64,000 nt of DNA from Rhodocyclaceae bacterium (lineage in GTDB: Bacteria > Pseudomonadota > Gammaproteobacteria > Burkholderiales > Ga0077523): contig JADCHQ010000006.1 in NCBI GenBank assembly GCA_020248405.1, forward strand, positions 269,915 to 333,914. Direction: 5' to 3'. The stretch's first letter is position 1. Each line of letters begins with the position of its first letter. Shown piece after piece: positions 56,018-64,000 of the stretch. The position numbers were made by a program, and so were the translations under genes. The notes below the pieces were generated by a model that was given only the letters and a program-made list of their open reading frames with translations, had not been told where the DNA came from and searched no databases.

Positions 56018-57823
56018 CTAGTCCCTAGGGCGGAAGATGAGCTTCAGTTCCCGTATCTGGTCGAATACCGTCACGTCGTCCGGTACAGGCAGCGGCTGCG
56101 CGAAGTCGATGGCGCGTTCCACGGCCCGGTCATAGGCGCGTACGCCGCTGGAACGGACCATCCGGACGCTCGCAACAGCCCCATTCCGAAGTAGCGTCAC
56201 TTCAAACTCAGCCTGCGGATTTCCCTCGATACCTGGCGGGATCACCAACTTATCCCGAATGGCATTCCGGATCAGGGCCGTGTATTCGTTAATCGCCTTC
56301 CGTCTGACTGAAGCGGCTTCAGCCGATGCGCGCCGAGCTGTCTCCGCGCGCTCGCGGGCTTCGCGTAACTCGTCAGCGGCGCGTTGCTGCGCGATCACCG
56401 CCTGGCGTTGTTCTTCACGCCGTCGCGCTTCCTCTGCTCGTCGCGCGTCCTCTGCATAGCCGGGATCCGGTTCCTTGGGGTACTCCTTGAAGGGGATCGC
56501 GAAGGTGACAACTTCAGGGCTTTGGGGAGGCTCGGGAGGTGCATTGAGGCTTGCATCGCCCGCGACAGGGGGCAAGCCCACCTCAACCGTCGTCGAGCCT
56601 TGGGATGTGCGAATGACTACGAAAACGACCGCAGGGTAGGCGCGTAGCTCGTCGACGGACGCTTGAGAGCCGAGCACTGCTTTTAGCACTGCATCGTCAT
56701 ACGAGAAGTCTCCGCTGGACTCGACAAGACGCCATGTCAAGGGATCTGGAACGCCGGTGCTACTGAACTCAATGCGAAGAACCGTACGTCGGTCCCTTTG
56801 AGAGGCATACCTTGCCGGTGGCGCGCGGAATCGGCGTGCGATGCCTTCCGAGAACGTTTCAATAGAACTCGAGGGTGATGTCAATGGGCTTTCGCCAGGG
56901 GAAGTTCTGGAAGGCGCCTGGCGAGAACTCTCTCCGTCGCGCGATATGTCGCTCCTGGACTTTGGGGATCTCTGTTGTTCACCTGCACGAAGCGCCGCTT
57001 CGCGCTCGGCCAACTCCTTCTGGCGCCTCGCGTACTCTTCCTCCTGCCGACGTCGTTCCTCGCGCATTTGCGCCTCGCGCTCTGCGAGCGCCCGCTCTCT
57101 CTCCGTTTGCTCGCGACGAATGGCCTCTATGCGTCGTTTCTCCTCCTCGATTGCTGCCTTGTCAGTCGCCTGTGGCGCAACTTGCTGGGGCGCGACAGGA
57201 AGGCCGCGTCTTGCCTGGAGCTCCATTACCAACGTAGCGGTTAAGGCGAAGTTCAGGTTTTGGCTCTCGCGGATGAGGAAGGTGGTGATGCCGACAAGTC
57301 TTGCTTGTTCGTCAAACAACCCGCCGCCGCTTGAACCGGGCGAGATAGCTGCATCGGTCTGGACAAGTGTGAGTTCATCACTGATGGTGCGGATTGCGGA
57401 AACAATCCCGCTGCTCATGGTCAACTCAAGCCCCCGAGGAGCCCCGATTGCGTAGACTCTTTGCCCGACCGCGAGTGAGTGGTGATGTACAGCTCCCGAG
57501 ATTGGGACATGGAAGGGCTTTCCCGGCCGAAACCGTAAGGCGCACAGATCTGTCGAGGGATTCTCGTCGACCAAGACGGCTCGGATGCGCTTGCCCTCAC
57601 GAGCAACGAAGAACGCGTCTCCTTTCTCAACTACGTGACAGTTCGTGACTGCCTCGCTCGGCCCGATAATCACCCCGCTCCCGCTGCCGATCTCTTCACC
57701 GTCTTTCTCCACTTCTACAACGACAACCGATTGGCTTGCTCGGGCGAACACCTGCTCGGGCGAAAGCGCCCACGCTTGCCCGTCGAGCATGAGTATCAGG
57801 AAGCAATACTTTGCGCAGCGCAC
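56018..57823 (-). CDS. Trypsin-like serine protease with two TonB C-terminal-like domains
   Basis: A 601-residue exported protein. After a signal (FLILMLDGQAWA) residues 25-215 are an S1C trypsin-like domain with catalytic H63 (TNCHVV), D92 (STDLCAL) and S165 (SPGSSGGG). Residues 220-300 are a charged Glu/Arg coiled coil. Two TonB/TolA C-terminal-like domains follow, about 335-410 (RIEFSSTGVPDPLTWRLVESSG) and 510-600 (AEFEVTLLRNGAVASVRMVRSSG), with a second coiled coil between. Neighbouring GC is low. The combination suggests an envelope protease tethered to a periplasmic partner. Confidence 0.8.
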   Translation of the reverse strand: MRCAKYCFLILMLDGQAWALSPEQVFARASQSVVVVEVEKDGEEIGSGSGVIIGPSEAVTNCHVVEKGDAFFVAREGKRIRAVLVDENPSTDLCALRFRPGKPFHVPISGAVHHHSLAVGQRVYAIGAPRGLELTMSSGIVSAIRTISDELTLVQTDAAISPGSSGGGLFDEQARLVGITTFLIRESQNLNFALTATLVMELQARRGLPVAPQQVAPQATDKAAIEEEKRRIEAIRREQTERERALAEREAQMREERRRQEEEYARRQKELAEREAALRAGEQQRSPKSRSDISRDGESSRQAPSRTSPGESPLTSPSSSIETFSEGIARRFRAPPARYASQRDRRTVLRIEFSSTGVPDPLTWRLVESSGDFSYDDAVLKAVLGSQASVDELRAYPAVVFVVIRTSQGSTTVEVGLPPVAGDASLNAPPEPPQSPEVVTFAIPFKEYPKEPDPGYAEDARRAEEARRREEQRQAVIAQQRAADELREARERAETARRASAEAASVRRKAINEYTALIRNAIRDKLVIPPGIEGNPQAEFEVTLLRNGAVASVRMVRSSGVRAYDRAVERAIDFAQPLPVPDDVTVFDQIRELKLIFRPRD

Positions 57824-57907
57824 AATCTGTGGAACTTAAGGTGAAAGAGTCAAAGCCTACGCGAGCGAGCCCTTCTGCTGCAATGCGGCTCTGGGAACGG
57901 TGAAGGT

Positions 57908-57925
57908 CAAGAGCATCCGCTCTTG
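57908..57925. promoter_or_regulatory. Small perfect dyad upstream of the protease gene
   Basis: CAAGAGC (57908-57914) and GCTCTTG (57919-57925) form a 7-bp dyad around ATCC, 85 bp upstream of the protease start. There is no T tract, so an operator is more likely than a terminator. The rest of 57824-58064 holds nothing I recognise. Confidence 0.35.
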
Positions 57926-58064
57926 GAACCGCACGAGGATCTGGTAGGCCGTTCGTGGAGCAAGGCTGGCGTTGAAGCCTCGCTTGCCTGCTTTGCTCGA
58001 CAGCGGCTAGACAGCACCCGGCCGACGCAGTAGGTTTCTAACTGCATTGCCGTGAGGGACTGCG

Positions 58065-58729
58065 ATGAAGCGAACCAGTTTGTTTGTGCGTCTTCTTTCC
58101 TCTGTCGTCAGCATGTTTGCTGTGGCCGCGGCGCCAACTCCCAGCCTGTGTGCCGTGATCGTCGATCAAGAGTACGTTGCTCCGCCGGGCAGTTACACCA
58201 TCATGCCGCCTGTTTTGGTCGAACCACCGGCACGATATGGATATGCACAACTGTTTAGCCCGCAGACAGTGAGGAGTCGACTGGAATCGATTCAAATGCA
58301 GGTGGCCAAGCCTCAAGGACTGGATCTTGAACCACTGACCCTTAGACTTTTCCGCCAAGACCCGAATCCGAGGTCCGTGTTTGGCTTCTTCCTGATCGGG
58401 GACGTAACCCTCGACGACAGCGAAGTGCCTTTCGCTCCTTCAGACGGCGACCCGTTTCCGTTCACGACCTTTTCCCTGGACCGCTTCGACCTCTCGGTTA
58501 ACCGCAATGAATTGCTGCAGTTCATGGTTTACACGCTGAGCCGGGACTACGTCGGCGCCGTCTTCAGATCAGGCAAGGGTGGCCTCTGCCGAATCATTGG
58601 CGTGACAAGCCCTGTCTGCTTCTCCGACGCCACATATGGCCCGGGAGACACGCTTGGGTTCCGTGTCCTGGCGGATGACCTTGTGCCAATACCTGAACCT
58701 TCGACCACGGCGACGATGTTAGCCGGCCT
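58065..58729 (+). pseudogene. PEP-CTERM exported protein truncated inside its anchor
   Basis: The first 222 codons encode a secreted protein: signal sequence (LLSSVVSMFAVAAAPTPSLCA), a body without recognised domain, and a C-terminal sorting signal VPIPEPSTTATMLAGL. PEP-CTERM signals normally continue as a hydrophobic helix and an Arg tail for the archaeosortase-like EpsH system. Here IS91-like sequence begins at 58730, immediately after AGL, and the frame runs on to 59033 through it. The ribosome site GAGGGA precedes the ATG. The protein would lose anchoring. Confidence 0.75.
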
Positions 58730-59784
58730 GCGAATAGGAATTTCAAACGACTTTTCCCGCAAGCCGACACTGAATTCCCCGTGCCTCGAACAGGCAACCG
58801 TGCGCCGCCAGGCGCACGCCCCCCCCTTCGCAGTGACGATTCAAGCGCGGCTTCGGCCCGGATCACCATTCACCCGCCGCGATTTGGCGCCCTCACCCGA
58901 TCACGGGCCAAGCACGTCCGTCGGTTCTGCCGGGGAACCGTCGTCTTGCTCTCCGCTCAGGCTGCGCAGTCGAGCGAAAACTCCCGCGCCGCTGCGCACG
59001 GCGGCGCCCGCGCGGCCAAGCCCAGGTGCGTGAGGATCGTCACCATCACCACCGGCTCTTCGATCGCGGCGAGGATCTTCAACTGCCCACCGCACGCGCA
59101 GCGCTCCACATCGATGTGGAACACGCGCTTGAGCAGCCGTGCCCGGCTCATCCGCGCCGCCTGGCCGTGCGCGTGCTCGAGCGCCGGTGCATTGTCCCTC
59201 TGCGCCGGCTGCGGGATCACCGCCCCACGCAGCTTCGCGTTCGGGGCGAGCACCCCGTGATAGCGGATCAGGTGCAGCCCCGGGCGCGGCACCCGCGCGG
59301 CCAGGCGTTTCATGGGCTCCTGCGGCTGCAGGACGATGGGGGTGGTGCCGTCGCGAGTCGGGCTCTTGAGCTTCAGTACCACCTGCCCCTTGGCGTTACG
59401 GCTCAGGCGTTCGTTGGCGAGTGCGGAGCGGGTGATGGTGCGGCACAGTCGTTCCAGTTCCTTGCGCCGGTGGCTCGCCAACCGCACCGCGGCGTGAAGA
59501 CTGAAGCCGTGGGCATCGGCGCACAGCGCTTTCCGGGGCTTCTCCTACCGGCCCGCCACCGTGCGCACGCTGAAGACGGGTTCGCCCTCGGTGCGCCGAT
59601 ACACTACCTCCAGCACCAGGCAGTGCAGGTGGATATTGAGGTTCGCCGCCGAGCCGAATCGCTGGATCAGCGTGACGCTGCCTGCGTCGGCAGCACCTCG
59701 TCTCAGGCCCGCCTGCTCGACCAGAAACCCCGTGATGACCCGGTGCACGATCCCCAGCACCGGTGTGAGGGATGACAACCACAT
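58730..59784 (-). mobile_element. IS91/ISCR-like element remnant with broken transposase
   Basis: The minus strand encodes the transposase middle (59784 to 59545: TPVLGIVHRVITGFLVEQAG, AANLNIHLHCLVLEVVY) and, in a shifted frame from about 59540, the C-terminal half ending at 58957 (HAAVRLASHRRKELERLCR, PRPGLHLIRYHGVLAPNAKLR, VFHIDVERCACGGQLKILAA). The N-terminal part is absent. The joint at VAGR/EKPRKAL lacks about 30 residues. 58730-58956 is the element end. It truncates the PEP-CTERM gene. Confidence 0.83.
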
Positions 59785-59927
59785 TGACGACGCATCCCGG
59801 GTGTGTCGAGGCAGGCGTGATCAGAAGAAAAGAAGGGCGCGCGGTGCGCGCCCAAGGTCAACTGCGCGCTCTTGCAACCGGGCGGCTAATGGGTGACCCC
59901 GCCTTCTGACCCCGGTCTTCTTGCGCG

Positions 59928-60254
59928 TTGGCGCCCAGGGTCGTGCGGACCGTGTACGACTGGATCAGGGAACTTCGGCGCGCCGGCCACGACGTGGCAG
60001 GCTACACGCTGCAAGAAGGCATCATGCCCAAGGACCACGCCATGTTCGAGCAGTACTGGATCGGCCAGTTCGCCGACCTGCTGAACGCAGCCGGCATCCC
60101 GCCGGCGGTCGCGGCGACCAGCACCGTCGGCAAGCAAGTGATCGCCGCCGTTCAAGCCCAGATCGAACGCGCACGCACGCCCCCCCTAGCGGCTATGACT
60201 CCCGCAGGGCCTGGTGGACCGTGGCCAGCATCAGGCACAGCGTCATGGGCTTGA
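59928..60254 (+). pseudogene. Fragment of an unidentified protein
   Basis: An open frame of 108 codons reading VRTVYDWIRELRRAGHDVAGYTLQEGIMPKDHAMFEQYWIGQFADLLN and continuing to QAQIERAR. It looks like genuine coding sequence but I do not recognise the family. The 5' end abuts IS91 debris and no ribosome site is visible; its tail overlaps the 3' end of the convergent GNAT gene. Probably the 3' remnant of a mobile-element gene. Confidence 0.35.
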
Positions 60255-60702
60255 TGGGCGACTCGATGAAGCCGCGCGAGAGGTAGAAGCGCCGGGCCTG
60301 TTCCGAGATGGCGTGCACCAGCGGCGCAGTGACGCCGGCGATCTCGGCGGCCTGGAGCGCACGCCGGATGGCGTCGTTGAGCAGCGCGGTGCCGATGCAC
60401 TTCTGGTGGTGGTCCTTGTGGATGGCCAGGCGACCGAGGACAAGCACAGGAAACGGGTCGGGCCGATTGCGCTTTATGCTTGACGGCGCCTCGGCGTGGC
60501 CGATGGCGCCGGCAGCCAGGCAGTAGTAGCCGATGACGGTGTCTCTGTCGCACACGACGTAGGTGCGTGACGAGCCGTTGGCCTGGTTCTTTGCGGCGCG
60601 GCGCTTCAGCCAGTCGTCCAGCGCCGGCTCGCCGCTGTCGAAGTCGGCGAGCTGGTGCCGGTCCGTCAGCGGTTGTGGCGCCGAGAGCATCGGCGCGGTC
60701 AC
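60193..60702 (-). CDS. GNAT acetyltransferase toxin (TacT-like)
   Basis: A 169-residue GNAT acetyltransferase. TacT-type toxins acetylate the amino group of charged tRNA and stop translation. The family features DFDSGEPALDDWLKRRA at the N-terminus, VIGYYCLAAGAI, the acetyl-CoA loop LGRLAIHKDHHQKCIGTALL and FYLSRGFIESP are all present. The ATG overlaps the antitoxin stop by four bases (ATGA), the standard layout of the pair. Confidence 0.9.
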   Translation of the reverse strand: MTAPMLSAPQPLTDRHQLADFDSGEPALDDWLKRRAAKNQANGSSRTYVVCDRDTVIGYYCLAAGAIGHAEAPSSIKRNRPDPFPVLVLGRLAIHKDHHQKCIGTALLNDAIRRALQAAEIAGVTAPLVHAISEQARRFYLSRGFIESPIKPMTLCLMLATVHQALRES

Positions 60703-61019
60703 TTCCCGCGTGGGCCTGCGGCTTTGCCGGTGGCGGCGGCCGTGTCCCAGGGCGCGCGGGCCTTGAGGGTGCGGCGCAGGCGGTCGGTGGGCGCGGGCGG
60801 CTGGTCGAGCATGGCCTGGATGGCGGCCATGCCCTTCGCGTCGAGGGCGATGTAGGTCTGGTCGAGCAGTACGTCCTCGGCCTGCCGGCAGGCGGCTTCG
60901 AGCATGAAGTCCGAGCGGCTGCGGCCCAGGCGGTCCGCGGCCTGGTCAATCAGGTCGCGCTGCCCGGCCTTCGCGCGGATGCTGATCGTGACGGGTTCCT
61001 GGGCTTTGGCTTGAGCCAT
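60699..61019 (-). CDS. DUF1778 antitoxin (TacA-like, ribbon-helix-helix)
   Basis: A 106-residue antitoxin. Residues about 10-50 form a ribbon-helix-helix DNA-binding domain (VTISIRAKAGQRDLIDQAADRLGRSRSDFMLEAA) and the C-terminal part wraps the toxin (ALDAKGMAAIQAMLDQPPAPTDRLRRTL), followed by an extra Ala/Lys tail. The ATG at 61019 fits the family; the open frame beyond it is not used. It would repress its own operon with the toxin. Confidence 0.9.
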   Translation of the reverse strand: MAQAKAQEPVTISIRAKAGQRDLIDQAADRLGRSRSDFMLEAACRQAEDVLLDQTYIALDAKGMAAIQAMLDQPPAPTDRLRRTLKARAPWDTAAATGKAAGPRGK

Positions 61020-61044
61020 GGGGTGCCTTTCGCGTCCTGCGTTC

Positions 61045-61080
61045 GTGATGTCATAGTTGTATATCACTTGTCCATACATT
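61045..61080 (-). promoter_or_regulatory. Candidate promoter/operator of the toxin-antitoxin pair
   Basis: An AT-rich patch 26-61 bp upstream of the antitoxin start contains two nested inverted repeats: GTGAT at 61045-61049 with ATCAC at 61063-61067, and TGTAT at 61058-61062 with ATACA at 61074-61078. TATACA and TATGAC are possible -10 boxes on the minus strand. This fits the autoregulated operators of ribbon-helix-helix antitoxins. Confidence 0.45.
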
Positions 61081-61169
61081 AATCGGCTAAACGGCAGGCC
61101 CAAAGGTCCTGGCCTTCCGGTAACGATCCCTCGCGCGGAACGGCCAGGGCCGGCGTGGACGGCGCGGAA

Positions 61170-61320
61170 TCCCCCCTTGGGGCAGCCATTCAAGCGCACC
61201 TTCGGCCCGGATCACCGTTCACCCGCCTCGCCTTGACGCCCTCACGCGATCACGGGCCGAGCACGTCCACCGGTTCTGCCGCGGAACCGTCGTCGTGCGC
61301 TCCGCTCACGCTGCGTAGTG
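61170..61320. mobile_element. Short IS91-like end fragment
   Basis: The segment beginning ATTCAAGCGCACCTTCGGCC and ending GCTCACGCTGCGTAG matches 58844-58970 and 63728-63860 closely, so it is another copy of the same element end. It is cut on its right by the 19-bp inverted repeat at 61326 of the RAYT-derived unit. Confidence 0.7.
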
Positions 61321-61325
61321 AGCCC

Positions 61326-61573
61326 GGGGTCCGGTATTGCATTCCAGCAGTTCTCTCGTGCACTCCGCGCCATGTCCCGCCGTCTGCGCCTCGAACTCTC
61401 CGGCGGCCTCTACCACGTCACCTCGCGGGGCGATCGCCGCGAGGACATCTATCTGAACGACGAGGATCGCATCGCCTGGCTCGATATCCTGGGTGCGGTG
61501 TGCAAGCGCTTCAACTTGGCCTGCCACGCCTGGTGCCAGATGAGCGAAATGCTTGAATGCAAGACCGGACCCC
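61326..61573 (+). mobile_element. 248-bp RAYT-derived element with 19-bp inverted repeats
   Basis: GGGGTCCGGTATTGCATTC at 61326-61344 and the reverse complement of GGGGTCCGGTCTTGCATTC at 61555-61573 differ at one position. Between them lies only the first part of a REP-associated tyrosine transposase gene. The unit looks like a miniature, non-autonomous derivative made by internal deletion. Confidence 0.68.
61372..61548 (+). pseudogene. REP-associated tyrosine transposase (RAYT), 5' fragment
   Basis: ATG at 61372 starts MSRRLRLELSGGLYHVTSRGD, followed by REDIYLNDEDRIAWLDILG and CHAWCQMS, the normal opening of Y1-type RAYT proteins. The sequence is lost just before the expected NHYH motif containing the HUH histidines, so about 59 of some 230 residues remain and no activity is possible. 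The frame runs on into unrelated antisense sequence. Confidence 0.78.
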
Positions 61574-61979
61574 AATGGGCCTCGCCTTGGCGTGGAACTT
61601 GTCTTTGTCGTACACCCGGCACTCGATCTGGCCGGAGCGCAGCGCTCCGAGGATCGCCGGGACTCCGTGAAGGAAGGGGTTCGCGCTCTTGTCCGCTTCG
61701 ATGCTGCCGTCGAGGATCTGGAGTGCCCGAGCACGCACCGCGTCGAGCAGCGCCTTGCGAGTGCGATGGGTCGTCTCGGCGCCCATCAGGATCCGGATCT
61801 TGTCGAGCGGCTGCCACTTGCCGTCGAGCACCAGAAGCGCGCCGATTTCGAATTAGCCCGTGGCGATATCGAACGCCTTCGCGATGCCGGACCACTCTTC
61901 AAGGTAGCGGAGGCCGGTCCAGCCCGAGATGCTGTTGTCGACGATGAAGGGGGCGCGGCCTCTCGACGTATCAGTCATG
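61574..61979 (-). pseudogene. PLD-like helicase gene, 5' fragment with premature stop
   Basis: From the ATG at 61979 the minus strand reads RGRAPFIVDNSISGWTGLRYLEEW, then FDIATG, a TAA at 61855-61853 where a Tyr codon is expected, then FEIGALLVLDGKWQPLDKIRILMG and so on to DKDKFHAKA. This is the phospholipase D-like N-terminus of large SNF2-type helicases. The copy is cut by the RAYT-derived unit within the HKD motif and has lost the helicase body. Confidence 0.68.
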
Positions 61980-62052
61980 TGCCATCCTCAAGTCGGCTGG
62001 CTGGCCGGTGAAGAGTGTGCTGCCGTTCTGCACCTCGGCTGCATTCTTGTCA

Positions 62053-63285
62053 TCACACCACCCTCCACCACGGCACGGCCAGCACGTCAGGGGTGAGCCA
62101 CTCGATGGTGCGCCCGGTGTGCAGCAGCAGCCCGGCGCGCGCCTTCCGCCCGTACTCCTGCCGGAAGGTGCGCAGGTGCGCGCAGTCGGCGAGGCGCGGC
62201 TTCGAGGTGGCCTTCACCTCGATGGGCAGCAGCTTGCCGCCCGCCTCGATAACGAAGTCCACTTCCTCGCCGATCGTTGTACGCCAGTAGGCGAGTTCCA
62301 CGCGGTCCACCCGCGCATCGCGCCAGGCGAGCAGGTCGTGCAGCACCAGGTTCTCGAGGTGCGCGCCTGCGGGCGCCGTGGCGCCGAGTTGCAGAGCGAC
62401 GCCGGTGTCGCCCCAGAAGATCCTGGGCGACTTGACGAGCCGCTTGGTGCGGTTTACAGCGTAGGCCGGCAGGCGCACGAGCAGATACGAGGTCTCCAGC
62501 AGATTGAGCCAGCGGTGTACCGTCGGCTGCGGCAGGCCGACGTCGCGGCCCAGCTCAGTCTGGTTGAGCAGCTGCCCCAACCGCAGGCAGGCGGCCTGCA
62601 TCAGGCGCCGGAAGTCCGGCAGCGCGCTGATCGAGGCGAGGTCCTGCAGGTCGCGCTCGAGATAAGTGCGCACGTAGCCGTCGAACCAGATAGCGCGGTC
62701 GGCCGGCGCCTTGAGTTCCAGCGCCGGCGTAGGGAAGCCCCCGCGCAGCGCGAGCGCCTGCCAGTCTTCCTCGGCGTCATCCCCGGCCGCCAGCACGTCG
62801 CGCCACTGAGCGTCGGGCGCGGCCAGCAGGTCGTCCCACCGCCCCGCGCGTCCGAGCCCGAGCTGCTCGCGGCGGGTCATGGGCCAGAGCGTGAGGTAGC
62901 TTGCGCGGCCGGCCAGCGACTCAGACACCTGCCGCATCAGGAGCAGGTTGGTCGAGCCGGTGAGCAGGAAGCGCCCGGGCCGTCGGTCGCGGTCGATGGC
63001 CCGCTTCACCGCAGTCAGCAGGTCTGGCTCGCGCTGGACCTCGTCGAGCGTGAGCGGATCGTTGCCTCCCAGCAGGGCCTCGGGGTCGCGGCGCGCCACA
63101 TCGCGCACGTCGAAGTCGTCGAGAGAGCGGTAGCGCCGGTCGCCCGGAACGAGCTTCTCGACCAGGGTGCTCTTGCCGGTCTGCCGTGCACCGGTGAGCA
63201 CCACGGCGGGCATCACGCGCAGCCGCGCGGCGAGCGCGTCATCCACCATGCGGGGCAGGGTCTTCACGACACGGATGATATTCAT
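62053..63285 (-). CDS. AAA ATPase with DUF4143 domain
   Basis: A 410-residue ATPase. Residues 1-150 form an AAA domain with Walker A GARQTGKST near residue 32, a Walker B-like LTLDEVQREP and a sensor segment FLLTGSTNLLLM. Residues about 195-380 are DUF4143, including FDGYVRTYLERDLQDL, the LPQPTVHRWLNLLETSYLL helix-turn segment and a nuclease-like EEVDFVIEAGGKLLPIEVKAT with a D-E-K arrangement. Such proteins are frequent in variable genome regions; cellular role is unsettled. Intact, with no partner gene adjacent. Confidence 0.88.
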   Translation of the reverse strand: MNIIRVVKTLPRMVDDALAARLRVMPAVVLTGARQTGKSTLVEKLVPGDRRYRSLDDFDVRDVARRDPEALLGGNDPLTLDEVQREPDLLTAVKRAIDRDRRPGRFLLTGSTNLLLMRQVSESLAGRASYLTLWPMTRREQLGLGRAGRWDDLLAAPDAQWRDVLAAGDDAEEDWQALALRGGFPTPALELKAPADRAIWFDGYVRTYLERDLQDLASISALPDFRRLMQAACLRLGQLLNQTELGRDVGLPQPTVHRWLNLLETSYLLVRLPAYAVNRTKRLVKSPRIFWGDTGVALQLGATAPAGAHLENLVLHDLLAWRDARVDRVELAYWRTTIGEEVDFVIEAGGKLLPIEVKATSKPRLADCAHLRTFRQEYGRKARAGLLLHTGRTIEWLTPDVLAVPWWRVV

Positions 63286-63689
63286 TCACGCCGCGGATTG
63301 GCAAGCCCGGCTGGCTGGCGTGCGGCTTCTTGGCGGATACCCTTGACTGCCCGGGCCGACGCAAGGTGGCCCCGGGCTCGAGCTCCCTGTTGCGGCTCGA
63401 GCGGAAGCAGACCTCATGCGACAGGTTGCCTTCACTATGCGTGCAAGGTGCTCGGCTTGTTATGGGCTCGAGGGCACCTCGGCGTGAAGCCGAGGCGCAT
63501 GCCGCATGACAAGCGGACCTCGAGTACACGCATGAGTACACATCCACGGCGACGAATCCGGAGGAGCTTGATTCACGAGGCTCCGCCGCGATTCACGCGG
63601 TTCTGCATCGAAATAGAGTGTGCGGACAGGAAGTTCAAACGGCATTTGCCTCTAGTCACGACCGCATTCGCCACACTTTGAGCGGTCAA

Positions 63690-64000
63690 GCGTGCGCCGC
63701 CGGGCGCATACCCCCCCTCTCAATGACGATTCAAGTGCGACTTCGGCCCGGATCAGCGTTCACCCGCCGCTATTTGACGCCCTCACGCGATCACGGGCCG
63801 AGCACGTCCGTCGGTTCTGTCGCGGAACCGTCGTCTTGCTCTCCGCTCAGGCTGCATAGTCGAGCGAAAACTCCCGGCACGCTGCGCGCGGCGGCGCCCG
63901 CGCGGCCAAGCCCAGGTGCGTGAGGATCCTCACGATCACCACCGGCTCTTCGATCGCGGCGAGGATCTTCAACTGCCCACCGCACGCGCAGCGCTCCACG
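63690..64000 (-). mobile_element. IS91/ISCR-like element end and transposase C-terminus, cut by the window edge
   Basis: The minus strand from 64000 reads VERCACGGQLKILAAIEEPVV and ends REFSLDYAA with a stop near 63857, matching the copy at 58.9 kb with a few substitutions. 63690-63856 is the element end sequence. This is the best-preserved right-hand copy visible, but its remainder lies outside the window. The preceding 63286-63689 contains no gene I can support. Confidence 0.8.

Noticed and set aside
55652..56194. 180-codon plus-strand frame downstream of the cassette
   Set aside because: It has no family resemblance, runs into the 3' end of the protease gene in antisense, and has no ribosome site.
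58730..59033. C-terminal 100 codons of the PEP-CTERM frame as a natural domain
   Set aside because: The DNA matches the IS91-like end seen in three other places, so this is fortuitous read-through.
63286..63689. Possible repeats or a small gene before the last IS91 copy
   Set aside because: Short open frames occur on both strands but none has a start site, motif or repeated copy in the window.

Overview
The window is GC-rich DNA from a proteobacterium, most likely a betaproteobacterium. The evidence is a betaproteobacterial-type proteasome homologue (BPH), the aerobic benzoyl-CoA (box) pathway with a BoxR/BzdR-type regulator, a PEP-CTERM protein, and HDOD-kinase and MASE1-GGDEF-EAL signalling proteins. 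No rRNA, tRNA or CRISPR array was seen.

From 1 to 26.5 kb the content is mainly chromosomal housekeeping and metabolism. It holds the 3' part of argG followed by ppnP, BPH and yajQ; a minus-strand glutamine amidotransferase-lrgA-lrgB operon; a retropepsin-like protease; folE2; the isoprenoid operon xseB-ispA-dxs; an orphan Rieske oxygenase; two EamA transporters; a SpoIIAA-like/tandem-rhodanese fusion; a NUDIX hydrolase; an orphan GspE ATPase coupled to a MASE1-PAS-GGDEF-EAL protein; a MoxR/VWA pair; a hydroxypyruvate isomerase-like gene; a two-subunit molybdenum hydroxylase ending in a clear terminator; and a HisD paralogue.

From 26.8 to 31 kb there is a metal-handling cluster: a Spy/CpxP-like protein, a Tat-exported multicopper oxidase, a TolC-like lipoprotein and a Cys/His-rich exported protein. 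A Ser/Thr kinase-HDOD fusion follows. At 33.2-34.8 kb lies a gene split by one in-frame TGA. Its leader looks like the leaders of contractile-injection-system cargo.

From 34.9 to 52.9 kb the genes suggest uptake and catabolism of organic and aromatic acids. They are a complete LivGFHMK-type transporter with an SDR enzyme, a peptide-type transporter (dppA-C-D-F) whose dppB is reduced to an eight-codon scar, a flavodoxin divergent from boxR-boxC-boxB, an SDR and a fatty acid desaturase. boxA and the benzoate-CoA ligase are not in the window.

From 52.9 to 64 kb is a mosaic accessory island. It contains four separate IS91/ISCR-like fragments in both orientations, with visibly lower GC between the first two. 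A three-gene cassette there (GHKL ATPase, STAS-like DUF4325 protein, single-pass membrane protein) is the best candidate for an undescribed system. Around it are a trypsin-like/TonB-domain protein, a PEP-CTERM gene cut inside its anchor, a DUF1778-GNAT toxin-antitoxin pair, a 248-bp RAYT-derived element with 19-bp inverted repeats, a broken PLD-helicase gene and a DUF4143 AAA ATPase.
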